Below are positions 50,169 to 59,600 of a DNA stretch of 64,000 bases, one piece after another; the stretch's first letter is position 1; each line of letters begins with the position of its first letter. Origin of the DNA: Diplonema japonicum (Eukaryota; Euglenozoa; Diplonemea; Diplonemida; Diplonemidae); NCBI GenBank assembly GCA_964019335.1, contig OZ025704.1:186001-250000 (forward strand). Reading direction: 5' to 3'. The notes under the pieces were generated by a model. That model searched no databases and was not told where the DNA came from. It saw nothing but the letters and a program-made list of their open reading frames with translations. Both the position numbers and the translations under genes were made by a program.

Positions 50169-51320
50169 ATGGGTCACAACCGGGCAGCAAAACATGCGGA
50201 GTTTAGGTACCAGCATGAGGTGATGGACCTGGAGAAGGATTTTGAAAAAAAAGTAGGCGGGGGTTTCGGGTGCCGACCGGTCTCGATGGCCGCTTGGAAG
50301 GAGTCCATGCAAAACAGGAGGGTGAAGGGCATGGACTACCACCACTGCACAGGATGCTGTGCTCGTTGCAAGGAGGAAGACGAAAGCACCGATCTAGAGG
50401 CTGTCAAGACACTTCGATGCCACGCGAGCAAAGGGTCCATCACCATGGCGTTCCTAGTATCACTGGGAGGCATACACAACGGAGTGGAATGGCCGTCTGC
50501 AGTAGGAGAAGCTTTGGCATTTTCCAACTCGCTCCCTCTCCCATTCAGAGACATTTCAATGACACACCCAACCTCTGGCACCGTGGCAGCCTGCAGTGTC
50601 TATAAAAAGTGCGTCTCATCCTCCTACGGCACACCATTGGAAAGGCTTATAAACAAAAGCCCGCCACTGAAATTTCCGAGAAATCTGTTGTTGCTCATTA
50701 CAGTCTCGGAGTGGGGGGGAAGGCTGGCAGAAGTACAAGAAATGTTATCGATAGTAATCAGAGCAGGGGGCGACTGCTCAGAAACAGACGAGGAGGGGTG
50801 CACAGCACTGTATTACGCTAGCGGGCGAAAATGCTTCGCGAATGAGGACACCCTAACCATGCTGGCCGGCCCGAACCGTGAACTAGTCAATGCTGGGGAT
50901 ATCTACAACAGAACGCCCTTGTTCCGCGCGTGCGAAGAGGGGCTTAGCGAAATAGTCGCGATATTGTTGAAGTTAGGTGCGAGCCCCGTTTCGAAAAACG
51001 TGAACTGTTTGACCCCCCTGCACAAGGCTATAGAGGGTAACATCAACCCAACCGTTCTTGGTCTGTTGTGTAGCAAGCAGGCGGTTGAGGCACGAAGTGA
51101 CAAAGGGTGGACTCCTCTGCATTTTGCGGCGCACCACCTTTGTCCTGCCGCGATCGCCGTTCTTCTTCGGCACGGTGCTGATCCACGTGCGAAAGCGGAC
51201 ACGCCGAAGGGTATGGCGCCCATCCAGCTTGCCCGCCTCCATCAATCAGACGCGACAATCTTCCAGGGGAAAAAGGAACTCTTCAGATCGGTCATCAGAG
51301 CACTTGATTGGGGAGGATAA
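50169..51320 (+). CDS. Ankyrin-repeat protein with a Cys-rich N-terminal part
   Basis: ATG 50169 (MGHNRAAKHAEFRYQHEVMD) is the first methionine in frame after the probable acceptor. 383 aa. The N-terminal third has 'DYHHCTGCCARCKEEDES', a possible metal-binding patch. From about residue 195 there are four to five ankyrin repeats: EGCTALYYASGRK, YNRTPLFRACEEGLSEIVAI (then LLKLGASPV), LTPLHKAIEGN and GWTPLHFAAHH (then LLRHGADP), closing with a half repeat. A role in protein binding is all that can be inferred. The out-of-frame ATGTGATGG at the start makes a minimal upstream reading frame that overlaps the main start codon. Confidence 0.8.
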   Translation: MGHNRAAKHAEFRYQHEVMDLEKDFEKKVGGGFGCRPVSMAAWKESMQNRRVKGMDYHHCTGCCARCKEEDESTDLEAVKTLRCHASKGSITMAFLVSLGGIHNGVEWPSAVGEALAFSNSLPLPFRDISMTHPTSGTVAACSVYKKCVSSSYGTPLERLINKSPPLKFPRNLLLLITVSEWGGRLAEVQEMLSIVIRAGGDCSETDEEGCTALYYASGRKCFANEDTLTMLAGPNRELVNAGDIYNRTPLFRACEEGLSEIVAILLKLGASPVSKNVNCLTPLHKAIEGNINPTVLGLLCSKQAVEARSDKGWTPLHFAAHHLCPAAIAVLLRHGADPRAKADTPKGMAPIQLARLHQSDATIFQGKKELFRSVIRALDWGG

Positions 51321-51612
51321 AAAAAAAAAAGAAAGAAAATATAGGGAAAGAAAAATCACGCAGTAGTAACCGGTCACAGCTTCGTTGTGATTGGGTAGCT
51401 TTTTTTTTAGCGATGATTCTTTTTTTTTTTTTCTCTTTTTTTTTAGCGGTAGTTTTTTTTTTTTTTTAACGCCCCCCATATCTCTATATCCCGTCTCTAG
51501 TTTTTTTTGGGAAGGTTTCGAGGTAATTCTTAAAAAAAGGATCTTTGAAGAGAGAGCAATTTTTTCTGCGTCCGAAAACAAGGGGTTTTAGAGATATTGA
51601 TATGATGGCGTT

Positions 51613-51645
<33 letters not shown>
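51321..51645. other. Spacer containing an inverted-repeat element
   Basis: A-rich sequence follows the ankyrin stop, then T runs. The inverted-repeat element at 51468-51612 occupies most of the ordinary-composition part. No open frame is present. Confidence 0.5.
51468..51612. repeat. Inverted-repeat element 'ATATCTCTA', copy B
   Basis: The left end, AACGCCCCCCATATCTCTAT, and the right end, TTTTAGAGATAT...GATGGCGTT, are imperfect complements. Compared with copy A (15199-15381) it shares the termini, CCCGTCT and TTGAAGAG, but is shorter. It also lies between T runs. Confidence 0.55.
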
Positions 51646-51650
<5 letters not shown>

Positions 51651-52263
51651 TTAATTCTGTCAAGTTACATGAGGAAATTCCTAAAGAGCCATAAAAATCA
51701 GAAATCACTTTATCGTTCACGAGCAAAAATAAAGTGAAGAATAAAAATAAAGTAATAGGCCGAATTTGGCTTAAAAAAGTGCTGTAAAAATAAAGTAAAA
51801 TCTGATTTTTACTCTGAGCAATTTTCGGGCTTTTTCGGCATTCGTCTTCATTTTTTGCATCTGGTGGCCGCTGACACCGCCGTAGGTCAGTGGTCAGGAT
51901 CCTCGGCCACTGTTTCAGGGGTCGAGGGTTCAAGCACCGAGGGACCGTTTTTTTGACCCCGATTTTATCGAAAAAAGTTCAGGGTCCAGGATTTGATCTG
52001 GCGTCTCCACTGGCCATGCATACAGGCGTTCTTTTGCACAATACCTTGTTGATGAAGGAACCTGCAACCAGCAGTTTCTGAAGAGCGATGATCAAGTGCC
52101 GACACAAATTACACAAAACCTACAGAATTCTGTCAATTTGGCATCGCCTTCTCAGGCAATCAGGCTTAGTTTTGACATCAGTGTGAACATTTCGCAGAAG
52201 TGAACATAAAGGGTTCACAGTGTCCGAAGTTTCCTCATTTAACTTTACAAAAATTAAATAAAA
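51646..52263. mobile_element. 617-bp element with imperfect terminal inverted repeats
   Basis: The left end is TTTATTTAATTCTGTCAAGT followed by TACATGAGGAAAT (51646-51680). The right end (52226-52263) is its complement at about 80% identity. The interior has three copies of AAAAATAAAGT and a tRNA-like A-box/B-box segment. No protein is encoded. The class is uncertain; a MITE or a composite of a SINE and AT-rich DNA are both possible. Confidence 0.45.
51876..51948 (+). other. tRNA-like sequence with A and B boxes (degenerate)
   Basis: TAGGTCAGTGGTCAGGATC makes a perfect four-base D stem (GGTC/GATC), and GGTTCAAGC lies 44 nt downstream, the spacing of a real tRNA. A T run follows about 20 nt later, as a Pol III terminator would. 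The acceptor, anticodon and T stems do not pair properly and U33 is missing, so this is at best a tRNA pseudogene or the head of a SINE. Confidence 0.35.
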
Positions 52264-52268
52264 TATCA

Positions 52269-52426
52269 TATTAAATAAAAATTAGCCAGATTTTTACTCG
52301 GAATTTTTTTTTTTTTCACTCGTTTTTTTTTGAATTTCACTCGCTTCGCTTGTGAAATTCAACTACTCGTGAAAAAAAAAAAATTCCTCGTAAAAATCAG
52401 GTAATCTGATTTTTATTTAGTAAATA
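52269..52426. repeat. 158-bp near-perfect palindrome
   Basis: Nested complementary segments occur: ATTAAATAAAAATTAG with its partner near 52404-52424; CCAGATTTTTAC with GTAAAAATCAGG; GGAA-T12-CAC with GTG-A13-TTCC; and GAATTTCAC with GTGAAATTC around a TCGCTTCGCTT centre. The stem is about 70 bp with few mismatches. No coding sequence is present. It directly follows the 51646-52263 element and shares AT-rich motifs with it (ATCTGATTTTTA). Confidence 0.7.
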
Positions 52427-52757
52427 GTCATTTTTGTAGCCCCTTCTTCTAAATATTTCTTTTCTGATATGTCACTACTAATAGTCCATTTTTAGTGGGG
52501 GACACAATCAAGAGAAAGGTTTTCCTGAGATTTTTTTTTCTCTCCCCCCTCCTTGTTTCTTTTTCTGTGTTTCTTTCAAATGATTAAATTAATTTTAGCG
52601 CTCCATTAGTTTGTGCGCACGAGCGATTTGAAAAAAAAAAATTATTTTTTTACAACTGAAAACTCCACCTATTTTTTTTTTTTTTTTTCCACAAGGACGA
52701 GGGGAGAAAAAAAGAAAAGGGGGAAGTGTTTAACCATCCTCCCTTTTTTTTTTCTGC

Positions 52758-52789
<32 letters not shown>
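52427..52789. other. Intergenic leader of the four-TM gene
   Basis: AT-rich sequence, then T/C tracts and a 30-A run that touches the next start codon. No open frame, repeat or RNA signature was recognised. Confidence 0.45.
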
Positions 52790-52792
<3 letters not shown>

Positions 52793-53713
52793 ACCTGTTG
52801 CATAGGCCCCCCGTCGTTGAGCCTGTGCTTGATGTTCTGGTTCGCCTGTGACGCTGTGGTTGCGCTAGCAAACTGGTGGTTCTGCACCTCAAGGGATCTG
52901 AGAGACTTTGACAAGACGGCTTCGACAGCACATGGGGTGCTCTCAGTAATAGGGTTTTTTATGTATTTTGGCTTGGCGAGCCCTTTATTTTACTATCCCC
53001 ACTACTACCGTGAACGGTTGCGCATGTGGGACCGCCTCGTCAACCGCCCTCAAGGAAGGAAGGACTTCGGACAAAGAACTTGGCGAACCTACACCATACT
53101 AGGGATTTGGGTTTCGTTTCTGGTGGCGTTTCCCCGATTCTGTGTAGAGCTCCATCTTGCGCTGTCCTACGGGTGGATTTATGTGCTGCAGGGAATCGCC
53201 GTTCTCACGAGCTTTCTAACAACCTTCTGCGGGTTCCTAGCGGTGTGGGGAAGCTACCTGTGGAAAGCCAGCAAACGGTTTCAAATATTCTCCCTAAACA
53301 CAATGGGAGAAGACATGCGCAGGCACTATCTAGACTGTTACAAGGAAGGCCCATATGAGTTTCTCAAAAATGAAGTTGGTGAAGCAGTTTGGGTAACAGG
53401 GCAGCCTCTACCGCAGTTTCTTCTGAATTCACCTTTTTATACGTTTTACCCAGATGCTGGGCAACACTCTCCTCAAGAGATAGAGGGGAAGATGGTTGAG
53501 GGAGAACCGGCTTTGGCGGTGACTGGGCTGCATTTTCCTCCTCAAGACCCGGACTTGTCCCCTCTCCCTCAGCCCTTGTCGAGGAGGGCTAGCAACCCCT
53601 TGGTGCTTGCTGACCTTCCCCCATTCCCGCCTCATACACAGCGTATCCCAATGCAGCCTAGGGCTGGTGAAATGCAGGTTGTTGCATCATCCGATATCAC
53701 CTTTGTTGAATAG
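52790..53713 (+). CDS. Four-TM membrane protein of unknown function
   Basis: ATG 52790 ends a 30-A run. The frame gives 307 aa. Hydrophobic segments are seen at about 8-28 (LCLMFWFACDAVVALANWWF), 46-68 (GVLSVIGFFMYFGLASPLFY), 103-123 (ILGIWVSFLVAFPRFCVELH) and 130-155 (IYVLQGIAVLTSFLTTFCGF). 'FYYPHYYRERLRMWDRL' lies between TM2 and TM3. The C-terminal half is soluble and Pro-rich. There is no recognisable transport, receptor or enzyme motif. It is intronless. Confidence 0.7.
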
Positions 53714-54004
53714 AATTTTTTTTTTCCCCGCTCCCCTTTTTTTTTTTTTTTGTAGATTCTTTTTTTTTTTTTTAAATAAAATAGACGGTGCCAGTTATTA
53801 GTTAGAAAGACCCCTTTGTCTCCTCCCCCCCCCCTTTTTTTTATTCCTCTTTTTTTTTTCTCTGGAAGTTTTTTCAAAAAAGAAGCCAACAATCTTAGCA
53901 CAGCAGGTGCTCACGGGAGGAGGGAGGGAGGGAGGAAGGAGGAATTTCCCCTTTTTTTTTCACAAAAAAAAAAAAAAAAAACACATAAAAAAAACTATAA
54001 AAAA

Positions 54005-54583
54005 ATGGACGAAGAGGATCGGTTTTATGTGAGGTATTACATTGGACATAAGGGCAAGTTTGGCCACGAATTTTTGGAGTTTGAAGTAAAGGTGTGTTGA
54101 GGGGGGAAAATATATAAAAGAAAACACCCTTTATTTATTATTATTATTATTATTATTTTTTTTTTTTTACTTGAACAGAAAGATGGGCTGTTGCGGTACG
54201 CAAACCACACGAACTATAAATCCGAGAAGATAATCAAGAAGGAGGTGTACTGTAACAAGATAGTTCTGGAAGAGCTGAAGAAGATTATCGACAGTAGCAA
54301 AGTACTGAACGCTGACGATGACAAGTGGCCAGAGCCCGACAAGGTGGGTCGGCAAGAGCTGGAGATTGTCTCAGGCAACGAGCACATCTCATTCGTAACC
54401 ACCAAGATAGGTTCCCTGCTGGACACCAAAGACTCCCAAGACCCTGAGGGCATGGCGAACTTTTACTACTTAGTACAGGTATTTTTTTTTTTTTTTTTCA
54501 AAAAAAAATTTTTTTTTTCTCAGGACCTGAAAGCACTTGTATTCGCAGTTATGGACATGCATTTCAAAATCAAGCCCATCTAA
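54005..54583 (+). CDS. MAGOH: Mago nashi, exon junction complex core (3 exons)
   Basis: Exons 54005-54091, 54179-54478 and 54524-54583, with introns of 87 nt (GTGTGT, containing TTA repeats) and 45 nt (GTATTT, T and A runs). The spliced protein is 148 aa, the usual Mago length. Diagnostic stretches are [20 protein letters not shown], 'RYANHTNYK', [16 protein letters not shown], '[16 protein letters not shown]' and '[14 protein letters not shown]'. Mago forms a heterodimer with Y14 (RBM8A) and clamps eIF4A3 on spliced mRNA. Its presence fits an organism with cis-spliced introns. Intron 2 is open in frame, so unspliced RNA would add a Phe/Lys insert. Confidence 0.97.
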
Positions 54584-55163
54584 AAGGGAAAAAAAAGATG
54601 TTTTTTAAAGGCGGGGGGGGGGGGGGGGGGGGGGTTGGGGTGTGGGGTGTTGGTCTCTTGCCTTTTTTTTTTTTTTTCCCTCCTTTCTCGGTATGTTTCG
54701 GGGGAGGGTCTTTTTTTTTTTTTGTTGTGACTTTACTCCGCCCCCCTTTTCTCATTCTTACTTAAGAAAACGGTACCCCCTTTTTTTTTCTCTCTCTCTT
54801 TTTTTTTTTTTTTTTTTTAAAGCAAAAGTTCAGTGTTTATGTTTTTAGTGTACCCGGGGTCATTACCCTTTACTCCGTCCCCCCCCGCCTCCAACAAAAA
54901 AAAGAGAACCCCCCCCCCAAAAAAAGGGGATTGGAAAACAAAACAAAAAAAAGGGGGAGGGAAAAGCTTAAACTCCCCTTTGCTTTTCTTTAATACTTCC
55001 CCCTCCCCACATCTTTTTTTTGTCTTCCCCATTACTCCATGCAAGAGGGAAAAAAAAGGGGGGGGTGTATCAACCCTCTTAGTCTTTTTTTTAATTTATT
55101 TTATTAGTAATCACCGTTGTGTTACCTTCTTTAGCGGGAGGGGAAAAAAAAAAAGAGAAGAAA
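54584..55163. other. Homopolymer-rich intergenic region, no gene seen
   Basis: G, T, C and A runs with short ordinary stretches at 54830-54890 and 55085-55140. TTCTTTAG at 55128-55135 is a likely trans-splice acceptor for folC. Open frames are low complexity. Confidence 0.5.
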
Positions 55164-56555
55164 ATGCAGCAGAGTGAATGGATAGAGTTTCTGGACGCAC
55201 AGCCGGCGTTCTCAGGATCGGGGGAGTTTACGTTGGATCCAGTGATGAAGCTGCTAGCACTGTGTGGTGACCCCCATCTGAGGCTCCCACCAACGATCCA
55301 TGTTACGGGCACGAATGGTAAAGGAAGCGTGGTAGCATATACATCAAGGCTGCTGGCGGCAAGCGGTGAGAACGTAGCGAGTTTCACCTCACCCCATGCA
55401 GCGCCTGCTTACAAGGATCATTTGACTGTAAACTGCGAAGCCGTCAGCGACAGCGTGTTCGGCCAAGCAGCGCAACGGGTAAAAGAAGCATTATCCCGCT
55501 ACACAGACCCCACCACAACCTCAAACGAGCCCGAATATGTAAACCACCTGAAATCCATCGGCGTCATCAAAATCGGGGAGAAGACAACGCAAAAACCGAG
55601 CCAGTTCGAGCTCATCACCGCGATCTGCATCGTGGCCATGGCTGACATCATAGAACCCAAGCCTGGCGTTTGCGTCATCGAAGTCGGCTTGGGCGGAAGG
55701 GTGGACTCCACCAACATCATCCCACCTTCAGCATGCTGTGCCTTCACCTCAATCGACACCGATCACGTCAGCATCTTAGGCGACACTCCTGCTAAAATCG
55801 CCGTCGAGAAAAGCGGGATTATAAAACCCGGGACGAAGGCTGTTGTGTCGTACCCGCAGTCAGATGCGGTGCGAAAGGTGTTGCTCGACAAGTGCTCGGA
55901 GACGGGTTGCGAAGGGTTTTCTGAAGTGTCGCCGCCTTTTGAAGCACCTGCTGCTCTGCACAATTTCCCGCGGCATCAGGTGTTGAACTACATGCTGGCC
56001 TGTGAAGCAGTTCGTTGCGTCCGTCCTGACCTTCCCGTTTCAAACCTGAGCAAAGATGTGTTGTTGAATGGTTCATTGATGGCAGGCCGGTTCGAGGCGT
56101 ACCAACTTGAAGAAGGGCATTATGTGGTGTTTGATGGTGCGCACAACCCGCAGGCTGTGGAGGGTCTTGTGGAGCAGGTTGAGCTGTTTCTGAAAAGAGA
56201 TCCTGAGATAAGTGGGATTGATGTTGTGCTTGGTATTCTGTCTGACAAGGACGCTGGTAAGATAGCGAGGTCTTTTGCGCGGTTAACGACTGCTACCTTC
56301 CACCCCGTGGATGTCCCTTCCCCCCGTACCCTCCCGGCTGCTTCCCTCTTCGACTCACTGTCGACGTGCATCCCCACGGCCCGCCTTGCCGTCCCATCCA
56401 CCCTCCCCGACGTCTTGCACCGCCTCGCGCCCTCCCTCTCTAACAAAAACCCCGTCAAAACTGCTGTTCTTATCACAGGGTCGTTCTATTTGTTGAAGGC
56501 GGCGCGGGAGGCTCTCGGGTCGTCGTTTGCTTTGAATAACAAGATCTTTGTTTGA
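55164..56555 (+). CDS. folC: Folylpolyglutamate synthase / dihydrofolate synthase (FolC)
   Basis: ATG 55164 is the first Met after the putative acceptor TTTAG; 463 aa. Mur-ligase-type features are in order: 'HVTGTNGKGSVVAYTSRLL' (P-loop, residues 46-64), 'FTSPHAAPAYKDHLTVN' (substrate loop, altered from the common SPH...ERI), VIEVGLGGRVDSTNI, 'DTDHVSILGDTPAKIAVEKS' with GIIKPG, 'VVFDGAHNPQAV' and VLGILSDKD. The enzyme adds glutamate to folates, ATP-dependent. Bacterial forms may also make dihydrofolate. The compact length and lack of an extended N-terminus look more like bacterial FolC than animal FPGS. No targeting peptide is evident. It is intronless. Confidence 0.92.
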   Translation: MQQSEWIEFLDAQPAFSGSGEFTLDPVMKLLALCGDPHLRLPPTIHVTGTNGKGSVVAYTSRLLAASGENVASFTSPHAAPAYKDHLTVNCEAVSDSVFGQAAQRVKEALSRYTDPTTTSNEPEYVNHLKSIGVIKIGEKTTQKPSQFELITAICIVAMADIIEPKPGVCVIEVGLGGRVDSTNIIPPSACCAFTSIDTDHVSILGDTPAKIAVEKSGIIKPGTKAVVSYPQSDAVRKVLLDKCSETGCEGFSEVSPPFEAPAALHNFPRHQVLNYMLACEAVRCVRPDLPVSNLSKDVLLNGSLMAGRFEAYQLEEGHYVVFDGAHNPQAVEGLVEQVELFLKRDPEISGIDVVLGILSDKDAGKIARSFARLTTATFHPVDVPSPRTLPAASLFDSLSTCIPTARLAVPSTLPDVLHRLAPSLSNKNPVKTAVLITGSFYLLKAAREALGSSFALNNKIFV

Positions 56556-56697
56556 AACGAATGTTTTTTTTTTGTTTCTTTTCTCTTTCCCCCCCCCTCC
56601 CTTTGATTGGTTTCGCAGATCTGTTTTTTTTTTTATCACTTGCTTTGAGTCAACAAGATACAATCCTGATAAGGACGGTGGGAGGGAGAGGGGGCCC

Positions 56698-59600
56698 ATG
56701 CCATCGGGATGGCACATGCCAAATGTGAGCCCCCCCGTTCGGGGGGTGGCCTTTCGTACGGACCCCGGTCCCGGGTCCGGGTCGGACGACGGGTGGGCTG
56801 ATCCTTCGATTTTCAAAGACGTTCCAGATGAGGTGAGGCAGGTCAGTTCATCGATGCACAGCCTGACGCAGCCCAGCTTCAGGAGGGCCTCGGGGGGGAG
56901 CAACACAGGAGCGCAGATTGCTGGGAGTGTACAACCGGGATTTAATTATATCAACGAGCGGGCCCTCTCGCCGGTCCGCAGGGTCATGGTGTCTGACGGC
57001 CCACCCCGTGTGGTGAGCTTCACACCCAACGAACAAGACGTAGCTTCCTTCACGTCCCTTGCCAGTGTAGAGGAGCCGAGGGAACCTCCCATGCCCGTGC
57101 AGCAGGAGGAGAATAAGCCACTCAGAACACCGACCATGACCCCCACGCTTGAAGTGACGCAAGCCGTCGACATCGACAGTATCATCAGGACAGTGACGAA
57201 TGACATGGCAGCAAGGCTCTCCATTCTGTCTGTCGGACTGAGCGCTGAAGTGAAGGAAGATGTTTGGCGGGACTTGAAAGACAAGATCAAAGCTTTGGAG
57301 AGGAGGGCAACGCTTGACATGCCTGACTACCAGGCTGCCATCGACGATTTGCAGCGCGATCTTGTGCAGCATGGCGATGTGATCCGTGGGATGGGTGCCT
57401 CTGTCACTGACCACGGTGGCCACATTGACGAAATGCGCGGCACACTTCAGCAACACACCTCAGCCATGCAGGAAATCGGATCCTCTTTCTCGGGTGCCAA
57501 CGAACGCTTCGAGGAGCTCCGCAACCACCTAACCTCGGCGTCGGACCGCCTGCAAGAGCTCCACAGCGACATAGTGCAACAAGGCGCTGACCTTTCAGAT
57601 CAGAAAATGCACATTAGCGATCACCACAGCAGCCTACAGCAACACGATGCCACCCTCATAGATATGGTTGCAGCAGCAGCGACCCAGCAGACACACATGG
57701 ACGAGCTGCGTAGTAACCTGCAGCAACACGACGACGCCATACGCGGGATGGGTGCTTCCTTCTCCGAGAGTCTTGACGATCTCCGTAGGCGACTTGAGCA
57801 AGCTGGTGACAGGTACAACAACACGACCATTCTCGAGGACCGTGTGTCGGAGATGGAAGTATTGCTGCAGGGCATCAGGGCGAACAGCGAGGATGACAGC
57901 GTGATGGACGGCTTCAGGAACGCCATCGATGACCTGATGGGGAGAGCCATACGGGGGAATCATGAAATGGGTACGCTGGCGACACGTTTGACGGACACAG
58001 AGAGCGCACAGAAGGGTTTCCTTTCGAAGCAAGTGTTTGAGGAAGGAATGGGAACCTTGAAGCGCACGCAGCAGATGGCCGACGAGAGGCAGACTCGTCT
58101 CGTTGAACGGCTTGCTCATCTCGAATCGGTTCGCAGGCCGTCGCTGCCACAGGTGCCCGTGCAGAACGAGAACTTCATGGCCCTCTTCGACGAATTGACG
58201 ATGAAGCAGAACGCAATGGAGCGCAAGACGGCAAGGCTCCGACACGGGCATCTCAACCTCGCGGTGCAGCATCTCTTTCGCTCGTCGACTTTCCGGGCAC
58301 GGCAAACGGCATTCTGGAAGTGGGCGAAGTGGAGCCGCCGCCGTGTTGCCAGCACTACCCTCTCTCGCAAATCACGCATTACATTCCTTGCTCGTCCCTT
58401 CCGAGCATTCCAGGAAAACATCCAACACAAAAAACACCTCCGAGCCTTCCACCGCCGTTCCCGCCTCCTCCTTTACATGGGAAACAAAACCAAGCATACT
58501 GTTCTCAGGAAATATCTGGACACCTTAGTGCGCTTCAGAAGTCTCTGCAAAGAGCGGAGGAGGCTGCGCGGCAGACGTGTTGAAGAGCTCAAAAGAAAGA
58601 GCCGCGTGGCGCACCTCAGGCGTGGGTACATGATGTTCGTCCTTAACATGCACGCAAAAAAGAAAGCGGGCAGCCCCAGGAGAGGCTCAGCTCCAGCAGC
58701 AAGGTTGTTGCCTGCCTTGATCAGGCGCAACAGGACCATCCTCATGCGGAAGTACTATAGCAGGCTAACAGTCGCCTACCATGCAAGAATGAAGAGGAAG
58801 CTTGGGAGGAACGCTGTAGCAGGGCTGCGTGTGCGCAATCTCAACGTCTTTAGATTCAGGGTATGGGCCAGGTGGGTGGGGCACACCTTGCGGAACAGAA
58901 GAAAAACACCTCCTGCACTGCCGGCTCCGGTCGTGGTCAGGAAGCACCCGTGGGGCGCCGTGCAGTTTTTGGAGAAGAGCAATAAGAGAAGGTTTGCTGG
59001 GACATGGTGGAACAGGCTCAAAGCGTTTGCAAACACCAAGAAGCAAAATAGGTACCTGGAAGAGGCGATTGTGCGTGCGCACGAGGCGTGGCTGCAGGAC
59101 AGGGCATCTCCCCGCATCACGAACATCGAATCACACGTGTCGGGGATCGCAAGCCATATCCCGAACCACGTGACACGGCTCAACAAGCTGGAAGGCAAGA
59201 TCAACATGCTCCTCTCCGGCGAGGAGCACGGTCTCGAGGCGCACCTGGCTGATCTCCGCGGCCGCTGCGAACATCTCAACACCGAGATGGCCACGCTGCG
59301 CAGCGCTGTTGACGACCTCAAGGGGGCCACCACACTGGCCGACACCACGATCGTGAACGACGTTCTCGCAAGGGTCACAGCGCTGTTCGACTACGTCACC
59401 GACAGGTGCGCGCTGATGGAAGCCGCTTCACAAGCTGCACACACGAAACAGCTGCAAAAAGTGGGGGAAGGCGAGAGGGACATGGAGAGGGAACGAGAAA
59501 AGGAGCGGGAGAGAGAACGAGAACGCGAACGAGAACGAGACAGGGAAAAGGAAAGGGAACGAGAAAGGGAGCGAGAAAGAGAAAAGGAAAGGGAGCGGGC

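Noticed and set aside
51876-51948. Functional tRNA gene
   Set aside because: The D arm and A/B boxes fit, but the acceptor, anticodon and T stems do not pair and U33 is absent.
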